Numbered from the stretch's first letter, positions 1 through 8,098 are shown. The stretch: DNA of 12,507 bases from Phycisphaeraceae bacterium (GCA_009827205.1 WUAK01000054.1:1-12507), one strand, 5' to 3'. Notes: generated by a model from the letters alone, not told the origin. Made by a program: numbers and translations.

Positions 1-3000
1 GATCGTCTCCAAGAGCTGGCTGACAACCGGGATCCGTCTGGTTGCCCGTGACCGCATCCGCAAGTCGAGCTCGAGCTCGGGCCAAGTCGCTGTGCCGTAA
101 CCGAGCAACTCAACGCTCTTGCTAATGAGCGAGATCCCCTCGACGGACACAAGATTGCCGTCAAAGACCGCCTCGACGCTGGCGTAATCGATCCCCTCGG
201 AAGCGGGGAACTGGAGGTTGCCCGCTTCCACGAGCATCATCGCGCCGGGTACGGCGATGACGTCTCCTCCCGCGATCTGGAGTGACAGCGACCCCCTGCG
301 GGTTTCGTCTTTACCGACCAATCCCCCGAGCGCGAGCAGACCCTCAAGTCTGGCCCCGGTATCCGGTCTCGGGTCACGCGTTGGCGCATCGGGTCGCGCC
401 GACGCGAACCCGTCGAGCGCCTCGTTGAGCTTGAGGCCGCTGAAGATGAGCGATGTCTCGTACGCCCGCTCGCCCGGGCCTGCCCAGTCCATCGCGGGGT
501 AAACACCTGCTCTGCCCGAGATGACTCCGCTGCAAGACTCGGCGAAAATCACCGGCGCGACAAGCCCGCGGGGTTTGCCCGTCGATTCGAGGGCGACGCG
601 TGCATTCGCAATAGGCAGACCCATTGCGCGAGCGCTCGACGCTTCAACATCGACTTTGTACGTGGGCAACCCGGTGTGGTTTTTACTGAACGAGACGTGC
701 GCAACCCCTCTCGCATCCTCCACGCGAGCGCCCGCGGTCATAGCGGCATCCTCGAAGCTGAGCGTGCCCTCGAAATCGACCTTCACTCCCTCGACGCCGA
801 CCGCCGTCTGTGTGCGCAGCCTCGCGCCCTTCGTCCTGATCGGACCGGCCGAGCTCATCTCACCCGCGTCGATGATCTCGATGAGCGGGATCGGCAGGAG
901 CGCCCTGACCTGAGGGCTAAGCATCGCGGCATCGAATCCGAGACTCATTGATGAAATCGTGCCGCCCGACCCGTCGGGCGTTGCCGCGCCCGAGATCGAA
1001 GCTTCGATCAGGTTCGATTTTGCGTTCACCCCTTCTAGCCTCGCTCCGAGTTTGCTCGCAATGACCTTGCCAGACATCTCGTCGAACCGGACCGTGGTGC
1101 CGAGCCTGGTCATCTCGCCCCACTTAGGCTCGATGGTGGTCTCGACGAACGCGAATCGCGCAACGCCGACGTTCTCAGCCGCACCAATCGGTGGCCTCGG
1201 TGCGGTCATGCGCACCACGGCATCGAATCCACCCCGCACGCCGTGTTCGAGGTACTCCTTGGCGATCGCGCCGCCCACGATGTCGCGCACAACTCGCTCG
1301 GAGAGACTCGAGTCAAACCTGCCGTCATTCAGCGCGATCTCGAGCATCCTGTTTGGGTCGCCGCCTTCTTCGTCGAGCCCGAGGGTGCCTGAGATATGCG
1401 CATCGCCCATGGGCTCGCCGTCGAAGGTCAGCGTGCCGGAAATACCGTCGGTCGTGATTGCGCGGTTCTCGTCGATGAGCACGCGCACAGACCCGGTGCT
1501 GTCGGTCAGGCCGAGCCTGCCTCCGAGGTAGTCCGCTTCGCCTGATTGGATATTCTCGATCGTGATATCAGAGACTGGGTTGTAGCCGTCGGACGTGAGA
1601 TCCGCCCGGATGTCCGCCCTGCCTGTGGGGTTGAAAGTGTCACGCAGCCAGACGAGTGACTCACCCGCACGGTCAGACAGCGAGGCGACCGCCTGTTCGA
1701 ACGGCACATCAAACAGCACCCCATCCGCCTCGACGTGCGCGTCGTAGCGCAGAGGATCTTCGCCCGACCAATCGAGATCGGTGCTGGCGCGCACCTCGAT
1801 CGGATCCTCGAGCGATGCATCACCCGAAACACCGAGCGCGTTCGCCGCAGCGTTCAGACTCATGCCCTGCTCGGTGAGTCTTATCTTGCCTTCAAGATCA
1901 GTGAGGATCACAGGCGGGCGATCGGGGAGCGCTTCGGGTGTCACCGTCATACGTGCAAGGTCGAGTTCAAGATCGAACCCGAGATCACCGCTCGGCCTGG
2001 TCAGCAGGAGCCCATCGACATCGAAGCTGCCACCAACGCCGAGCTTCCCGAGGACATCGAGCGCCGCCTGCCTCGCGTCAACGACACTCTCGTCATCGCC
2101 CTGAGCGTATGGAGGCGCTACCGCGAACTTAAGGAGGTCGGTCACCGGGAGTTTGTCCGCGATCACACGGACCGCCGGCCTGAATGCAGTCTCCCCCTCG
2201 GGTGTGCGCAAATCCGCGCCGCCTGTGAGCGTGACCACGCCCCCTGTCACAGGCCTGAACGAGCCCCGCATGAGTGTGGCTTCTGTTTCGCTCATGACAA
2301 CCACGACATCGCGTGCGTGGATTGGCAGCGGGAAGTCTGACAACACGAGCCCAGCCTCGGGCAATCGCACCTCGATCCGGCGCGTCCACCTCGAGACCTC
2401 GCCTTCTTCTCTTCGGAGTCTGATTCCAAGGTCAGCTCTGCCGCGGTACTCAAAAACCGGTGTGCGTAGGTGGCGTCTGGTCTCGTTGAGACGGCTGCGG
2501 AACACCTCGATTGTCTGCTCGCTCGCACCCTGCTGCTCAGCTCTTGCGACCTCAACGATCAGGTCATCGCGCTTCTTTGTCAGCGCTTCGGCTTGCGCCC
2601 GCGTGAGCACGAGACCCCGCTCTACGATCTGCCGGTACCGCCTGTCATCAAACAACTCATCAACGATCCCGCCTCGGTTGTCGCCGAGTGCTTCTTCAAG
2701 CACGTCGTCGATTGGGACGTTGACCGTGTCGATCTGGAGATTGACGCTCGCTGTTGGTCCGATTGGTTCTATGAGCCCTGTGGCACTGATGACCGCTCCC
2801 GTGCGCGAGACGCCGCGGATCTCCTCGATGCGAATCCGCTGCTTGTCGAACTGCACACTTCCGGTCATGTTCTGGAACGGGTACGGGAACACCTCGTACG
2901 CAGCCGTGCCGTTGGTGAAGGCGAGGTTTCCTCGATAGTCGAGCTCTGCTGGCCCGTCTGGGCCGGGCGGCCCGCGGGTGAGCGTGACACTCGCATCAAC

Positions 3001-4188
3001 GATCGCGGTTGGGCTGATGCGTTTGCCTTCCTCGTCAGTCATAAGAGAAGAACCGGCGAACTGTCTGAGTCTGTATCCAACCTCGTCAGGAAGGAACGGC
3101 ACGATGTCCGGGTTGCGCGCCATCTCGTAGCCACGAATTTTGAAGTTGCCGTGGAATGGTGCGTCGGCGCTGAGCCCCTCGTAGATCAGATTGACCTCGT
3201 AGGGCACGTCCTCGAGCAAGCCGCTGATCTCGGCGCTGAACTGATCATCCCGGAGTGAAATCGCGCCGGACACCTCTCGCATTCGCATGCGGCCAGCACC
3301 GGATTCCTCGTTCATGTTGATGGGCAGCGTGATGCCCACGCGGTTGAGATGCACCGAGGCGGTCACGATACCGGATGAACTCATTGAGAAGATCGTGTTG
3401 CTGATCTCGCCTTCGACGTCGAGCATCTCGACGAACGGCCTCAGCCTGCCCGGAACCGAGTCTGGTCCCCACTCTTCGAGTGTGACACCCGTCAGGGAAA
3501 CCTCAATGCCCAGGCGGTCGATGGTGCCTGCGAGTTCAAGTCCTGACTGCGCGCCGGTCTGGTCGAGATCGATCTTGTACGCGTCCTCGCCGTCTGGTCT
3601 GAGTTCTCCGTCGATGTTCAATCGCTTGAGTACACGGACGCGGCGCTCATTGTGTTCGGCGAGCTGGATGCTGCCCCCGATGATTCTGACACTTGGGAGG
3701 GAGACGGGGCCGTCAATGCCGCCGCCAGTCTCGGGCAGCCTGAACGCCGCGAAGTTCACCGTTCCCGTTTCATCGTCCTCGCTGAATCTGACATCGGGTG
3801 AGTGAAGCGTGATCGCGCTGAGTGCAAACCCGCTCCCGAACGCGCGAGACCAGTCAACGTCTGCCACGATTCTGCGCACACGAGCGAGTTCGCCGCCCGG
3901 ACCTTCGATACCAGGGGCTCGCACGCTCACGTTCTCGAACACCACCTGGCCCGAGTTGTCGATCGAAACCGAGCCCGCGTCGATCTCAACACCAAGTTGT
4001 TGTTCGATCGCGGGCAGGATGAGCCTGCCCGCGTAGCCCGACTTGGCGATGAAGACGAGCCCGATCACGAGCAGGAGCGGGATCACAACGCTCACTCGCA
4101 GCCAGAAGATTCGGCGGCTGCCCATCTGCTTGCAGACGAACCGCCTCCTGATGGCGTGGCGCGGTTTCGTGTTGTTGGCTTTCGTCAT
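1..4188 (-). CDS. AsmA/TamB-like membrane-anchored envelope protein, 3' end outside window
   Basis: The minus-strand frame from the ATG at 4188 stays open to base 1, giving 1396 codons and no stop. Residues 1-27 are strongly basic (RRR, KPRH). Residues 28-48 form one hydrophobic segment (WLRVSVVIPLLLVIGLVFIA), so the rest should lie outside the inner membrane. What follows is a long run of short alternating beta strands such as GVEIDAGSVSIDNSGQVVFE, typical of AsmA/TamB-like proteins that form lipid-carrying grooves in envelopes. Residues about 525-575 are instead helical and charged (LTRAQAEALTKKRDDL), a probable coiled-coil insertion. Residues about 1283-1396 look like the AsmA C-terminal domain (LLALGGLVG, then GYGTATWPELELDLRMRS), so probably little is missing. 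The start is set by GGAG six bases upstream. The gene follows the thioesterase by 61 bases on the same strand. The family call rests on fold pattern and architecture; the lipid-transport role is inferred. Confidence 0.85.
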   Translation of the reverse strand, partial: MTKANNTKPRHAIRRRFVCKQMGSRRIFWLRVSVVIPLLLVIGLVFIAKSGYAGRLILPAIEQQLGVEIDAGSVSIDNSGQVVFENVSVRAPGIEGPGGELARVRRIVADVDWSRAFGSGFALSAITLHSPDVRFSEDDETGTVNFAAFRLPETGGGIDGPVSLPSVRIIGGSIQLAEHNERRVRVLKRLNIDGELRPDGEDAYKIDLDQTGAQSGLELAGTIDRLGIEVSLTGVTLEEWGPDSVPGRLRPFVEMLDVEGEISNTIFSMSSSGIVTASVHLNRVGITLPINMNEESGAGRMRMREVSGAISLRDDQFSAEISGLLEDVPYEVNLIYEGLSADAPFHGNFKIRGYEMARNPDIVPFLPDEVGYRLRQFAGSSLMTDEEGKRISPTAIVDASVTLTRGPPGPDGPAELDYRGNLAFTNGTAAYEVFPYPFQNMTGSVQFDKQRIRIEEIRGVSRTGAVISATGLIEPIGPTASVNLQIDTVNVPIDDVLEEALGDNRGGIVDELFDDRRYRQIVERGLVLTRAQAEALTKKRDDLIVEVARAEQQGASEQTIEVFRSRLNETRRHLRTPVFEYRGRADLGIRLRREEGEVSRWTRRIEVRLPEAGLVLSDFPLPIHARDVVVVMSETEATLMRGSFRPVTGGVVTLTGGADLRTPEGETAFRPAVRVIADKLPVTDLLKFAVAPPYAQGDDESVVDARQAALDVLGKLGVGGSFDVDGLLLTRPSGDLGFDLELDLARMTVTPEALPDRPPVILTDLEGKIRLTEQGMSLNAAANALGVSGDASLEDPIEVRASTDLDWSGEDPLRYDAHVEADGVLFDVPFEQAVASLSDRAGESLVWLRDTFNPTGRADIRADLTSDGYNPVSDITIENIQSGEADYLGGRLGLTDSTGSVRVLIDENRAITTDGISGTLTFDGEPMGDAHISGTLGLDEEGGDPNRMLEIALNDGRFDSSLSERVVRDIVGGAIAKEYLEHGVRGGFDAVVRMTAPRPPIGAAENVGVARFAFVETTIEPKWGEMTRLGTTVRFDEMSGKVIASKLGARLEGVNAKSNLIEASISGAATPDGSGGTISSMSLGFDAAMLSPQVRALLPIPLIEIIDAGEMSSAGPIRTKGARLRTQTAVGVEGVKVDFEGTLSFEDAAMTAGARVEDARGVAHVSFSKNHTGLPTYKVDVEASSARAMGLPIANARVALESTGKPRGLVAPVIFAESCSGVISGRAGVYPAMDWAGPGERAYETSLIFSGLKLNEALDGFASARPDAPTRDPRPDTGARLEGLLALGGLVGKDETRRGSLSLQIAGGDVIAVPGAMMLVEAGNLQFPASEGIDYASVEAVFDGNLVSVEGISLISKSVELLGYGTATWPELELDLRMRSRATRRIPVVSQLLETI

Positions 4189-4249
4189 CCGCCGCTCCGC
4201 TGGCGCGATCCGCTCAGATACATATGTACCCAGACTATGCGATTCGGGT

Positions 4250-4759
4250 TCAACCGATGCCAGTTCCATCTGTGGGCACGAGCCAAGAGGGCAGCGGCAC
4301 AGGCCGCCCCTTAGCGTTCACACACGCGATCTCGCTCGTAGCAACAGCGCACACGCCGCCATGGGGCACCCGCGGGTCCGAATCCGAGTCCGGCTTGGAG
4401 CCCATCCGCTCTTTCAGCACGACCTCGTAGGAGTGACGGATCTTTATCCGGCCCGACGCGTGTGCACGAGTCCGTATCTCGACAACATCGTCATACACAA
4501 TCGGCCTGCGGTACTTCACCTCGAGCTTGGTCACCACCAGGAACACACCTGCTTGCTCGAGAGCCGCGTAACTGACGCCCGCCTCACGCAGCAACTCGGT
4601 CCTGCCCATCTCGAGCCAGGGGATGTAGCTCGCGTGGTGCACCACGTTCATCGGGTCGCATTCGGCGTACCTCACCCTGAGAGAGATCGAACCGACTTCG
4701 GGAATCTCGCCGGTCGGACCGAGTTCGGGTTTCGATGCATACTCGGCCGCTTTATTCAT
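4250..4759 (-). CDS. Hot-dog fold acyl-CoA thioesterase (4HBT/YbgC-FadM type)
   Basis: The product has 169 residues, close to the usual length of the small 4HBT thioesterases, which hydrolyse acyl-CoA thioesters in the cytoplasm. The family signature lies at residues 28-53: RVRYAECDPMNVVHH followed by SYIPWLEMGR. Asp35 is at the position of the catalytic Asp of YbgC-like enzymes, and the VVHH-x-x-Y segment matches the usual V-h-h-x-x-Y. The second part of the fold includes VTKLEVKYRRPIVYDDVVEI at about 77-95. I chose the ATG at 4759. An in-frame TTG at 4768 would add three residues and neither has a clear Shine-Dalgarno. The AsmA-like gene follows after 61 bases, so an operon is likely and a link to lipid metabolism is plausible. 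The substrate cannot be told from sequence. A serine- and aspartate-rich stretch (SKPDSDSDPR) at 121-130 is unlike most relatives. Confidence 0.86.
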   Translation of the reverse strand: MNKAAEYASKPELGPTGEIPEVGSISLRVRYAECDPMNVVHHASYIPWLEMGRTELLREAGVSYAALEQAGVFLVVTKLEVKYRRPIVYDDVVEIRTRAHASGRIKIRHSYEVVLKERMGSKPDSDSDPRVPHGGVCAVATSEIACVNAKGRPVPLPSWLVPTDGTGIG

Positions 4760-4784
4760 CAGGCTCAAGTCTATCGTTCACGTC

Positions 4785-5336
4785 GTGTCTCAGAACCGGG
4801 ATATCCAGGATGCACTATCAGGAGCGACAAGCTCGGTCTCGATCCGTCGGTTCATGACGGGTGACCCGATTTCAGACATCACGGCACTGCTGCACCGCGC
4901 CTACGCGAGGCAGCGCGAGGCGGGCCTCGACCCGCTCGCGGGGCGACAGGACGACGCGGTCACTCTCGACCGGATCATCAACAGCGAGTCGTACGTCGCG
5001 TTCACCGATGAGACCGAGAGCCAGGTCGCGGGCGTGATCCTTTTCAACGAGCACGAGAAGGTCGACTTCCCTGAGTACTTCGTGAAGGAGGGCGTCTCGC
5101 ACTTTGCGATGTTCGGCGTGGACCCTGCGATCCAGGCCGCGGGGATCGGGGGCCTGCTGCTGGACGTGTGCGAAGCAAGAGCTGGTGAGATCGGCTCGAC
5201 CGAGATCGCGCTGAGCATGGCCGAGCCCGACAGGGTGCTCTATAGGTACTACAAACGGCGGGGCTACGCACACGTGCAAGACTGGCAGTGGCCCTACACC
5301 AATTACAAGAGCATCATCCTCGCCAAGCAGCTTTGA
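4785..5336 (+). CDS. GNAT family N-acetyltransferase
   Basis: The product has 183 residues and one GNAT domain, which transfers an acetyl group from acetyl-CoA to an amine. The first strand and helix are at residues 17-42 (SVSIRRF, then DITALLHRAYARQREAG). Motif A is at about 108-130: FGVDPAIQAAGIGGLLLDV contains the Q-x-x-G-x-G acetyl-CoA pyrophosphate loop (Gln117, Gly120, Gly122). The motif B region ends in YYKRRGY at 155-161, as in many GNAT enzymes. The substrate is unknown. The start is a GTG at 4785. The next in-frame ATG, at 4854, would remove the first beta strand, so GTG is preferred. There is no Shine-Dalgarno upstream, and a TATCGT box ends 7 bases before the start, which would fit a leaderless mRNA. 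The gene diverges from the thioesterase, with about 25 bases between starts. Confidence 0.85.
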   Translation: MSQNRDIQDALSGATSSVSIRRFMTGDPISDITALLHRAYARQREAGLDPLAGRQDDAVTLDRIINSESYVAFTDETESQVAGVILFNEHEKVDFPEYFVKEGVSHFAMFGVDPAIQAAGIGGLLLDVCEARAGEIGSTEIALSMAEPDRVLYRYYKRRGYAHVQDWQWPYTNYKSIILAKQL

Positions 5337-5337
5337 C

Positions 5338-5401
5338 TCTCTGTGTGCGCAGAGAATCGGCGCCACCGGGTGTGCATCCGGTGACGCCGATGAAAGAGAG
5401 T
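5338..5401. terminator. Hairpin cluster between convergent genes, probable bidirectional terminator
   Basis: Two stem-loops follow the acetyltransferase stop. The first pairs TCTCTG (5338-5343) with CAGAGA (5350-5355) around a 6-base loop. The second pairs 12 bases (5358-5369) with 5378-5389 with a single mismatch around an 8-base loop. ACTCTCT (5336-5342) can also pair with AGAGAGT (5395-5401) around both. Neither strand shows a strong T tract after the stems, so the call rests on stem strength and on the position between two convergent genes. The remaining bases to 5455 show nothing further. Confidence 0.5.
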
Positions 5402-5455
5402 GACGATTCCTGCGTGAGGGATCGCGCGTGTATCGCCGCTTTCTGTCCGCAGTGA

Positions 5456-6154
5456 TCAGCGGCGGCGACGGCAGGCGGCGAGGCCGCCCAGACCCACGAG
5501 ACCCAGCGATGCCGGGGCCGGCACGACTCGGTAGCCGACGTTGTCCACAGACATGTCGAAGTTGGTGAAGCCAAAGAAGAACCCGGGCACGAAAGTCGTG
5601 AACTCGAGCTGGTCGACATTGGCAAGGACATCCTGGATGCTAATGCCGTCCGGGAGGATCGGCTCGAAGGTAACAGGATCCTCGCCGCCGGCGCCGAACC
5701 AACCCGAGGGTAGTTCGGTCGCCGAACTGTCGAGGGTGGTGCTGAATGTGGTCCAATCCATGCCGTTGCCGTCGAGTACCCCGATGGGTGCCCAGATCGA
5801 CGCGAAGGTACCAGCGCCGTCTGCATCGAAGCTCTTGAGCTGGACGACGAGTTCGCGGGGCACCGGCGAGCCGAAGAAGTCGATCGAGTCGATCTGGACG
5901 TCGATGGTGAACTCGAGTTCCCCGGAGTTCGAGTAGTCGCCGACATAGGCACCCGTCGAGTTGCGGGTTTCCGACCCAAAGACATCGAGGAGGAAGACAT
6001 CGAGTCCGTTACCGGGATTGCCCGGCCCGGTGGTTTCCCGGCCGCTAACGGACCAGCCGTTGAGACCGCTCTCAAAGTCGTTGACAAAGTCCTGACCGGC
6101 GGCCAGACCGGTGCTCCCGATGATTGCCGTGATTACAAGTGCTTGCTTCATCAT
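5456..6154 (-). CDS. PEP-CTERM sorting domain protein (secreted)
   Basis: The product has 232 residues. Residues 1-20 are a signal peptide (MMKQALVITAIIG...LAAG). Residues 24-209 are a beta-rich domain that opens with FESGLNGWSV and contains SIDFFGSPVPRELVVQLKSF and TTFVPGFFFGFTNFDMSVDN. This resembles laminin-B-like beta-sandwich domains of planctomycete secreted proteins; that match is by eye. The C-terminus is a PEP-CTERM tail: VPAPAS at 211-216, a short hydrophobic glycine/leucine segment, then CRRRR. Such tails are recognised by exosortase, which processes the protein during export; no exosortase gene is in this window. GGAG lies 7 bases before the first ATG (6154); a second ATG follows directly, so MM or M may be the true N-terminus. 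The gene diverges from the 465-codon gene across a repeat-rich spacer. The function of the mature domain is unknown. Confidence 0.9.
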   Translation of the reverse strand: MMKQALVITAIIGSTGLAAGQDFVNDFESGLNGWSVSGRETTGPGNPGNGLDVFLLDVFGSETRNSTGAYVGDYSNSGELEFTIDVQIDSIDFFGSPVPRELVVQLKSFDADGAGTFASIWAPIGVLDGNGMDWTTFSTTLDSSATELPSGWFGAGGEDPVTFEPILPDGISIQDVLANVDQLEFTTFVPGFFFGFTNFDMSVDNVGYRVVPAPASLGLVGLGGLAACRRRR

Positions 6155-6202
6155 GCTCTATCTCCAATGTGCCTTACATGGCTTCTTGTTCGGGTGATCG
6201 GG

Positions 6203-6250
6203 GCTGAGCATTTTATTATGCCCAGCTTGTGCTCAGCACAGTTTGAGCAT
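6203..6250. repeat. Cluster of TGAGCA/TGCTCA repeats in divergent promoter spacer
   Basis: GCTGAGCA (6203-6210) is an exact inverted copy of TGCTCAGC (6230-6237). TGAGCAT recurs in direct orientation at 6205-6211 (with the following T) and 6244-6250. TGTGCT-C-AGCACA (6228-6240) is a perfect 13-base palindrome with a one-base centre. The elements flank and overlap the predicted promoter for the 465-codon gene, so an operator for a dimeric regulator is a reasonable inference. No regulator can be named. Chance is possible in so short a span. Confidence 0.35.
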
Positions 6251-6255
6251 ACAAT
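6227..6255 (+). promoter_or_regulatory. Predicted sigma70-like promoter for the 465-codon gene
   Basis: TTGTGC (6227-6232) and TACAAT (6250-6255) are separated by 17 bases. The -10 box matches the consensus at five of six positions and the -35 box at three. The start codon GTG begins 7 bases after the -10 box, where transcription itself would start, so the mRNA would be leaderless. On the other strand CATAAT (6220 to 6215) is a possible -10 for the PEP-CTERM gene, but I see no good -35 for it. Confidence 0.4.
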
Positions 6256-6261
6256 GACTCT

Positions 6262-7659
6262 GTGTCAACAGAGAAGATGCAAAAACAATCTGATCTGGCC
6301 TCCAAACCCCCGGCTGAGGGGCTCCAGGCCGGCTCTGAGACGGATTCTGCACTCCTGACACCCGAAATACGTACGATGCCTGCTGCTATGACCGCCTCAT
6401 TGACCGCATCCCGTGCCGGCTCGACCCTGGTCGCCCAGGACCTGAAAGAACTTGAGCGTTGCCTCCGCAACGTCCGGAGCGAGTTGCTGGCTTTCCTCGC
6501 GTCGATGCCGGTCTCGGCACAGAACGCCAGCGGCCTCTCGAGGCTGCTCGAGGTGGAACGCACCACGTGCCAGCGGATGGTCTCGGCGATCACGGCACCC
6601 TTCCCAGGAGTCTCTCTGGCGGGACAGCTGCCCGGCACACGTGGGATCAGGCTTCTCGTCGAGGCGGCGACCAAACACGGCATCAGCCTCGACCGCGATC
6701 TGCTCAAACAGATAGACCAGGCGCTTGCGAACTACGAGGACACAACCAAGCGTCTCGGAGGGAGCCGATCCAAGCTGCTCAAACGCATCGACCGGACACT
6801 CGCCGCGACGAGTGAACCGGGCTCGGCGCGGTCCGACGAAGCAGACCTCGTGCACAGGAAAGCGCTGTTCGAATCGAGCGCCGCGCTCACCGGTCGGTTC
6901 TCGAATCTCTGGCTGGCGGCTCACATCTACACCCCCCACCCCGACCGGGATGGTGTGATCGCGCAGACTCGGGCTCATGGGCTTGTTGGTCACTTTGCAG
7001 AGCGCGACGCGGTGCCGTTGACGTTTCATGTTTTCGGTGATGAGAACGACCCCGCCGATGATCCGGACCTGACGTTCAAGGCGCTCAAGCAGTCGAACGC
7101 CGAGGGCGTGCCCAACGAGCTGCTGACCGAGTACTCGACAAGCCCGGTCCCGGTCGTTCACTCGTCGCACCCCGACGAGTTCATCGTCCAGACGATCGAG
7201 CCCAACCCCGAGCAGCCCGAGGCCCAGGCGATCGACCTGATCTTCGCGATGGACGGCGGGGTCACCCATCCCTCGCGCCGACAGGTGAACACCGAGGAGG
7301 TCTGGGCGCTCGTCAACTTCCCCGTGCGCCAGCTGCTGCTGGACGTGTTCATGCACAAGGATCTTGCGAGGCAGTGCGTGCCGGGCCTCGACGTTCACCT
7401 GTGGCGCCCCGACTTCGCCCAGCACGTCGGTGAGCGCTGGCAGACACGGTTCCAGAGGCCGCCCAGCCTGCATCTGCTCTCGCACGGGATCGAACGCGCC
7501 CAGATCGATGCCTGGGCGCGCTACACCGAGCTACTCGGCGAGCTCTTTGCATCCAAGGGATACGACCCGAACGACTACGTGGGATTTCGGTGCGACACCC
7601 GGTATCCGCTCTGGCGCACAGGTTACTGCATAGCGTTCGAGTTTGGGGACAGCGAGTAG
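6262..7659 (+). CDS. Conserved-looking protein of unknown function with N-terminal helix-turn-helix-like segment
   Basis: The product has 465 residues. I do not recognise a named family. Residues 1-55 are low in structure. Residues about 57-112 are helical, and ASGLSRLLEVERTTCQRMVSAI has the spacing of a helix-turn-helix (small residue, Leu pair, turn, then helix with Arg). Residues 125-185 are further helices with basic patches (RSKLLKRIDRTL). From residue 195 (LVHRKALFESSAAL) to the end is a mixed alpha/beta domain with motifs such as VPLTFHVFGDE, IDLIFAMDGGV and a C-terminal FRCDTRYPLWRTGYCIAFEF. There is no signal peptide or membrane segment, so it is probably cytoplasmic. The start may be GTG at 6262, 7 bases after TACAAT, or ATG at 6277; neither has a Shine-Dalgarno. 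It diverges from a PEP-CTERM gene and converges on the small gene at 7667. A transcription-factor role is only an inference. Confidence 0.88.
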   Translation: MSTEKMQKQSDLASKPPAEGLQAGSETDSALLTPEIRTMPAAMTASLTASRAGSTLVAQDLKELERCLRNVRSELLAFLASMPVSAQNASGLSRLLEVERTTCQRMVSAITAPFPGVSLAGQLPGTRGIRLLVEAATKHGISLDRDLLKQIDQALANYEDTTKRLGGSRSKLLKRIDRTLAATSEPGSARSDEADLVHRKALFESSAALTGRFSNLWLAAHIYTPHPDRDGVIAQTRAHGLVGHFAERDAVPLTFHVFGDENDPADDPDLTFKALKQSNAEGVPNELLTEYSTSPVPVVHSSHPDEFIVQTIEPNPEQPEAQAIDLIFAMDGGVTHPSRRQVNTEEVWALVNFPVRQLLLDVFMHKDLARQCVPGLDVHLWRPDFAQHVGERWQTRFQRPPSLHLLSHGIERAQIDAWARYTELLGELFASKGYDPNDYVGFRCDTRYPLWRTGYCIAFEFGDSE

Positions 7660-7666
7660 TCGCCGC

Positions 7667-8098
7667 TTACCAACCCTGATGGCGGAAGCACCCTCTAGCA
7701 GTTTCGAGCCTAAGACGATCTTCGCTCGACAACTCTTGACCTATGGCAAGCAATTGATCGCAACAGTTGCGCCCCGTTTCGCAAAGAGTTGTCATTGCCT
7801 GAACACTCGACCGATGCTCTCGATCCACTTCCGATGGATGACTGATCCGAATGAGCAGCAGCTCACCTGCTCGCTCGATCCGCATCGTGTCGGGGCCATC
7901 GAACACCCGCAGGCGTGCTACACCGTCTCGGTGGCTGATCGACCGAAGCTCTGTAGCCCACTGCTCAAGAATAAGTGCGACAAAGTCAGACCAACCATCA
8001 GATGGGAACGAGTAACCGTCGCCTGCGATCCACACTTCACCGACAAGCTTGCCGCTTGAAGACGCACTAAGGTTCTCTGTGTTGACATGCACCTGCAT
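7667..8098 (-). CDS. Small hypothetical protein behind prkA
   Basis: The product has 143 residues and I do not recognise its family. Residues 1-85 look like a compact alpha/beta domain, with the conspicuous stretch YSFPSDGWSDFVALILEQWA at 29-48 and VARLRVFDGPD at 60-70. That layout is reminiscent of small uncharacterised bacterial proteins with a W-x-D-F motif. Residues 88-143 are charged and contain four Cys. There is no signal peptide. ATG 8098 lies 9 bases beyond the prkA stop, so co-transcription or translational coupling is likely. The Shine-Dalgarno is poor. Its codon use is looser than that of its neighbours (ATA, AGA, AGG and TTG all occur) and its GC looks lower, which may mean recent acquisition or weak expression. 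The opposite-strand frame at 7643-8059 is less protein-like. It ends 7 bases from the stop of the 465-codon gene. Confidence 0.7.
   Translation of the reverse strand: MQVHVNTENLSASSSGKLVGEVWIAGDGYSFPSDGWSDFVALILEQWATELRSISHRDGVARLRVFDGPDTMRIERAGELLLIRISHPSEVDREHRSSVQAMTTLCETGRNCCDQLLAIGQELSSEDRLRLETARGCFRHQGW

Noticed and set aside
2470..3258. Plus-strand open frames of about 260 codons opposite the AsmA-like gene
   Set aside because: The minus frame is open for 1396 codons with coherent beta-repeat content and a good Shine-Dalgarno, so the plus frames are shadows.
6397..7485. Minus-strand open frame of 362 codons inside the 465-codon gene
   Set aside because: The composition is Arg/Gly/Val-rich and shadow-like, there is no ribosome binding site, and the plus frame is longer and more protein-like.
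7643..8059. Plus-strand open frame of 138 codons opposite the small gene
   Set aside because: It overlaps the end of the 465-codon gene, shows no recognisable fold pattern, and is less protein-like than the minus frame.
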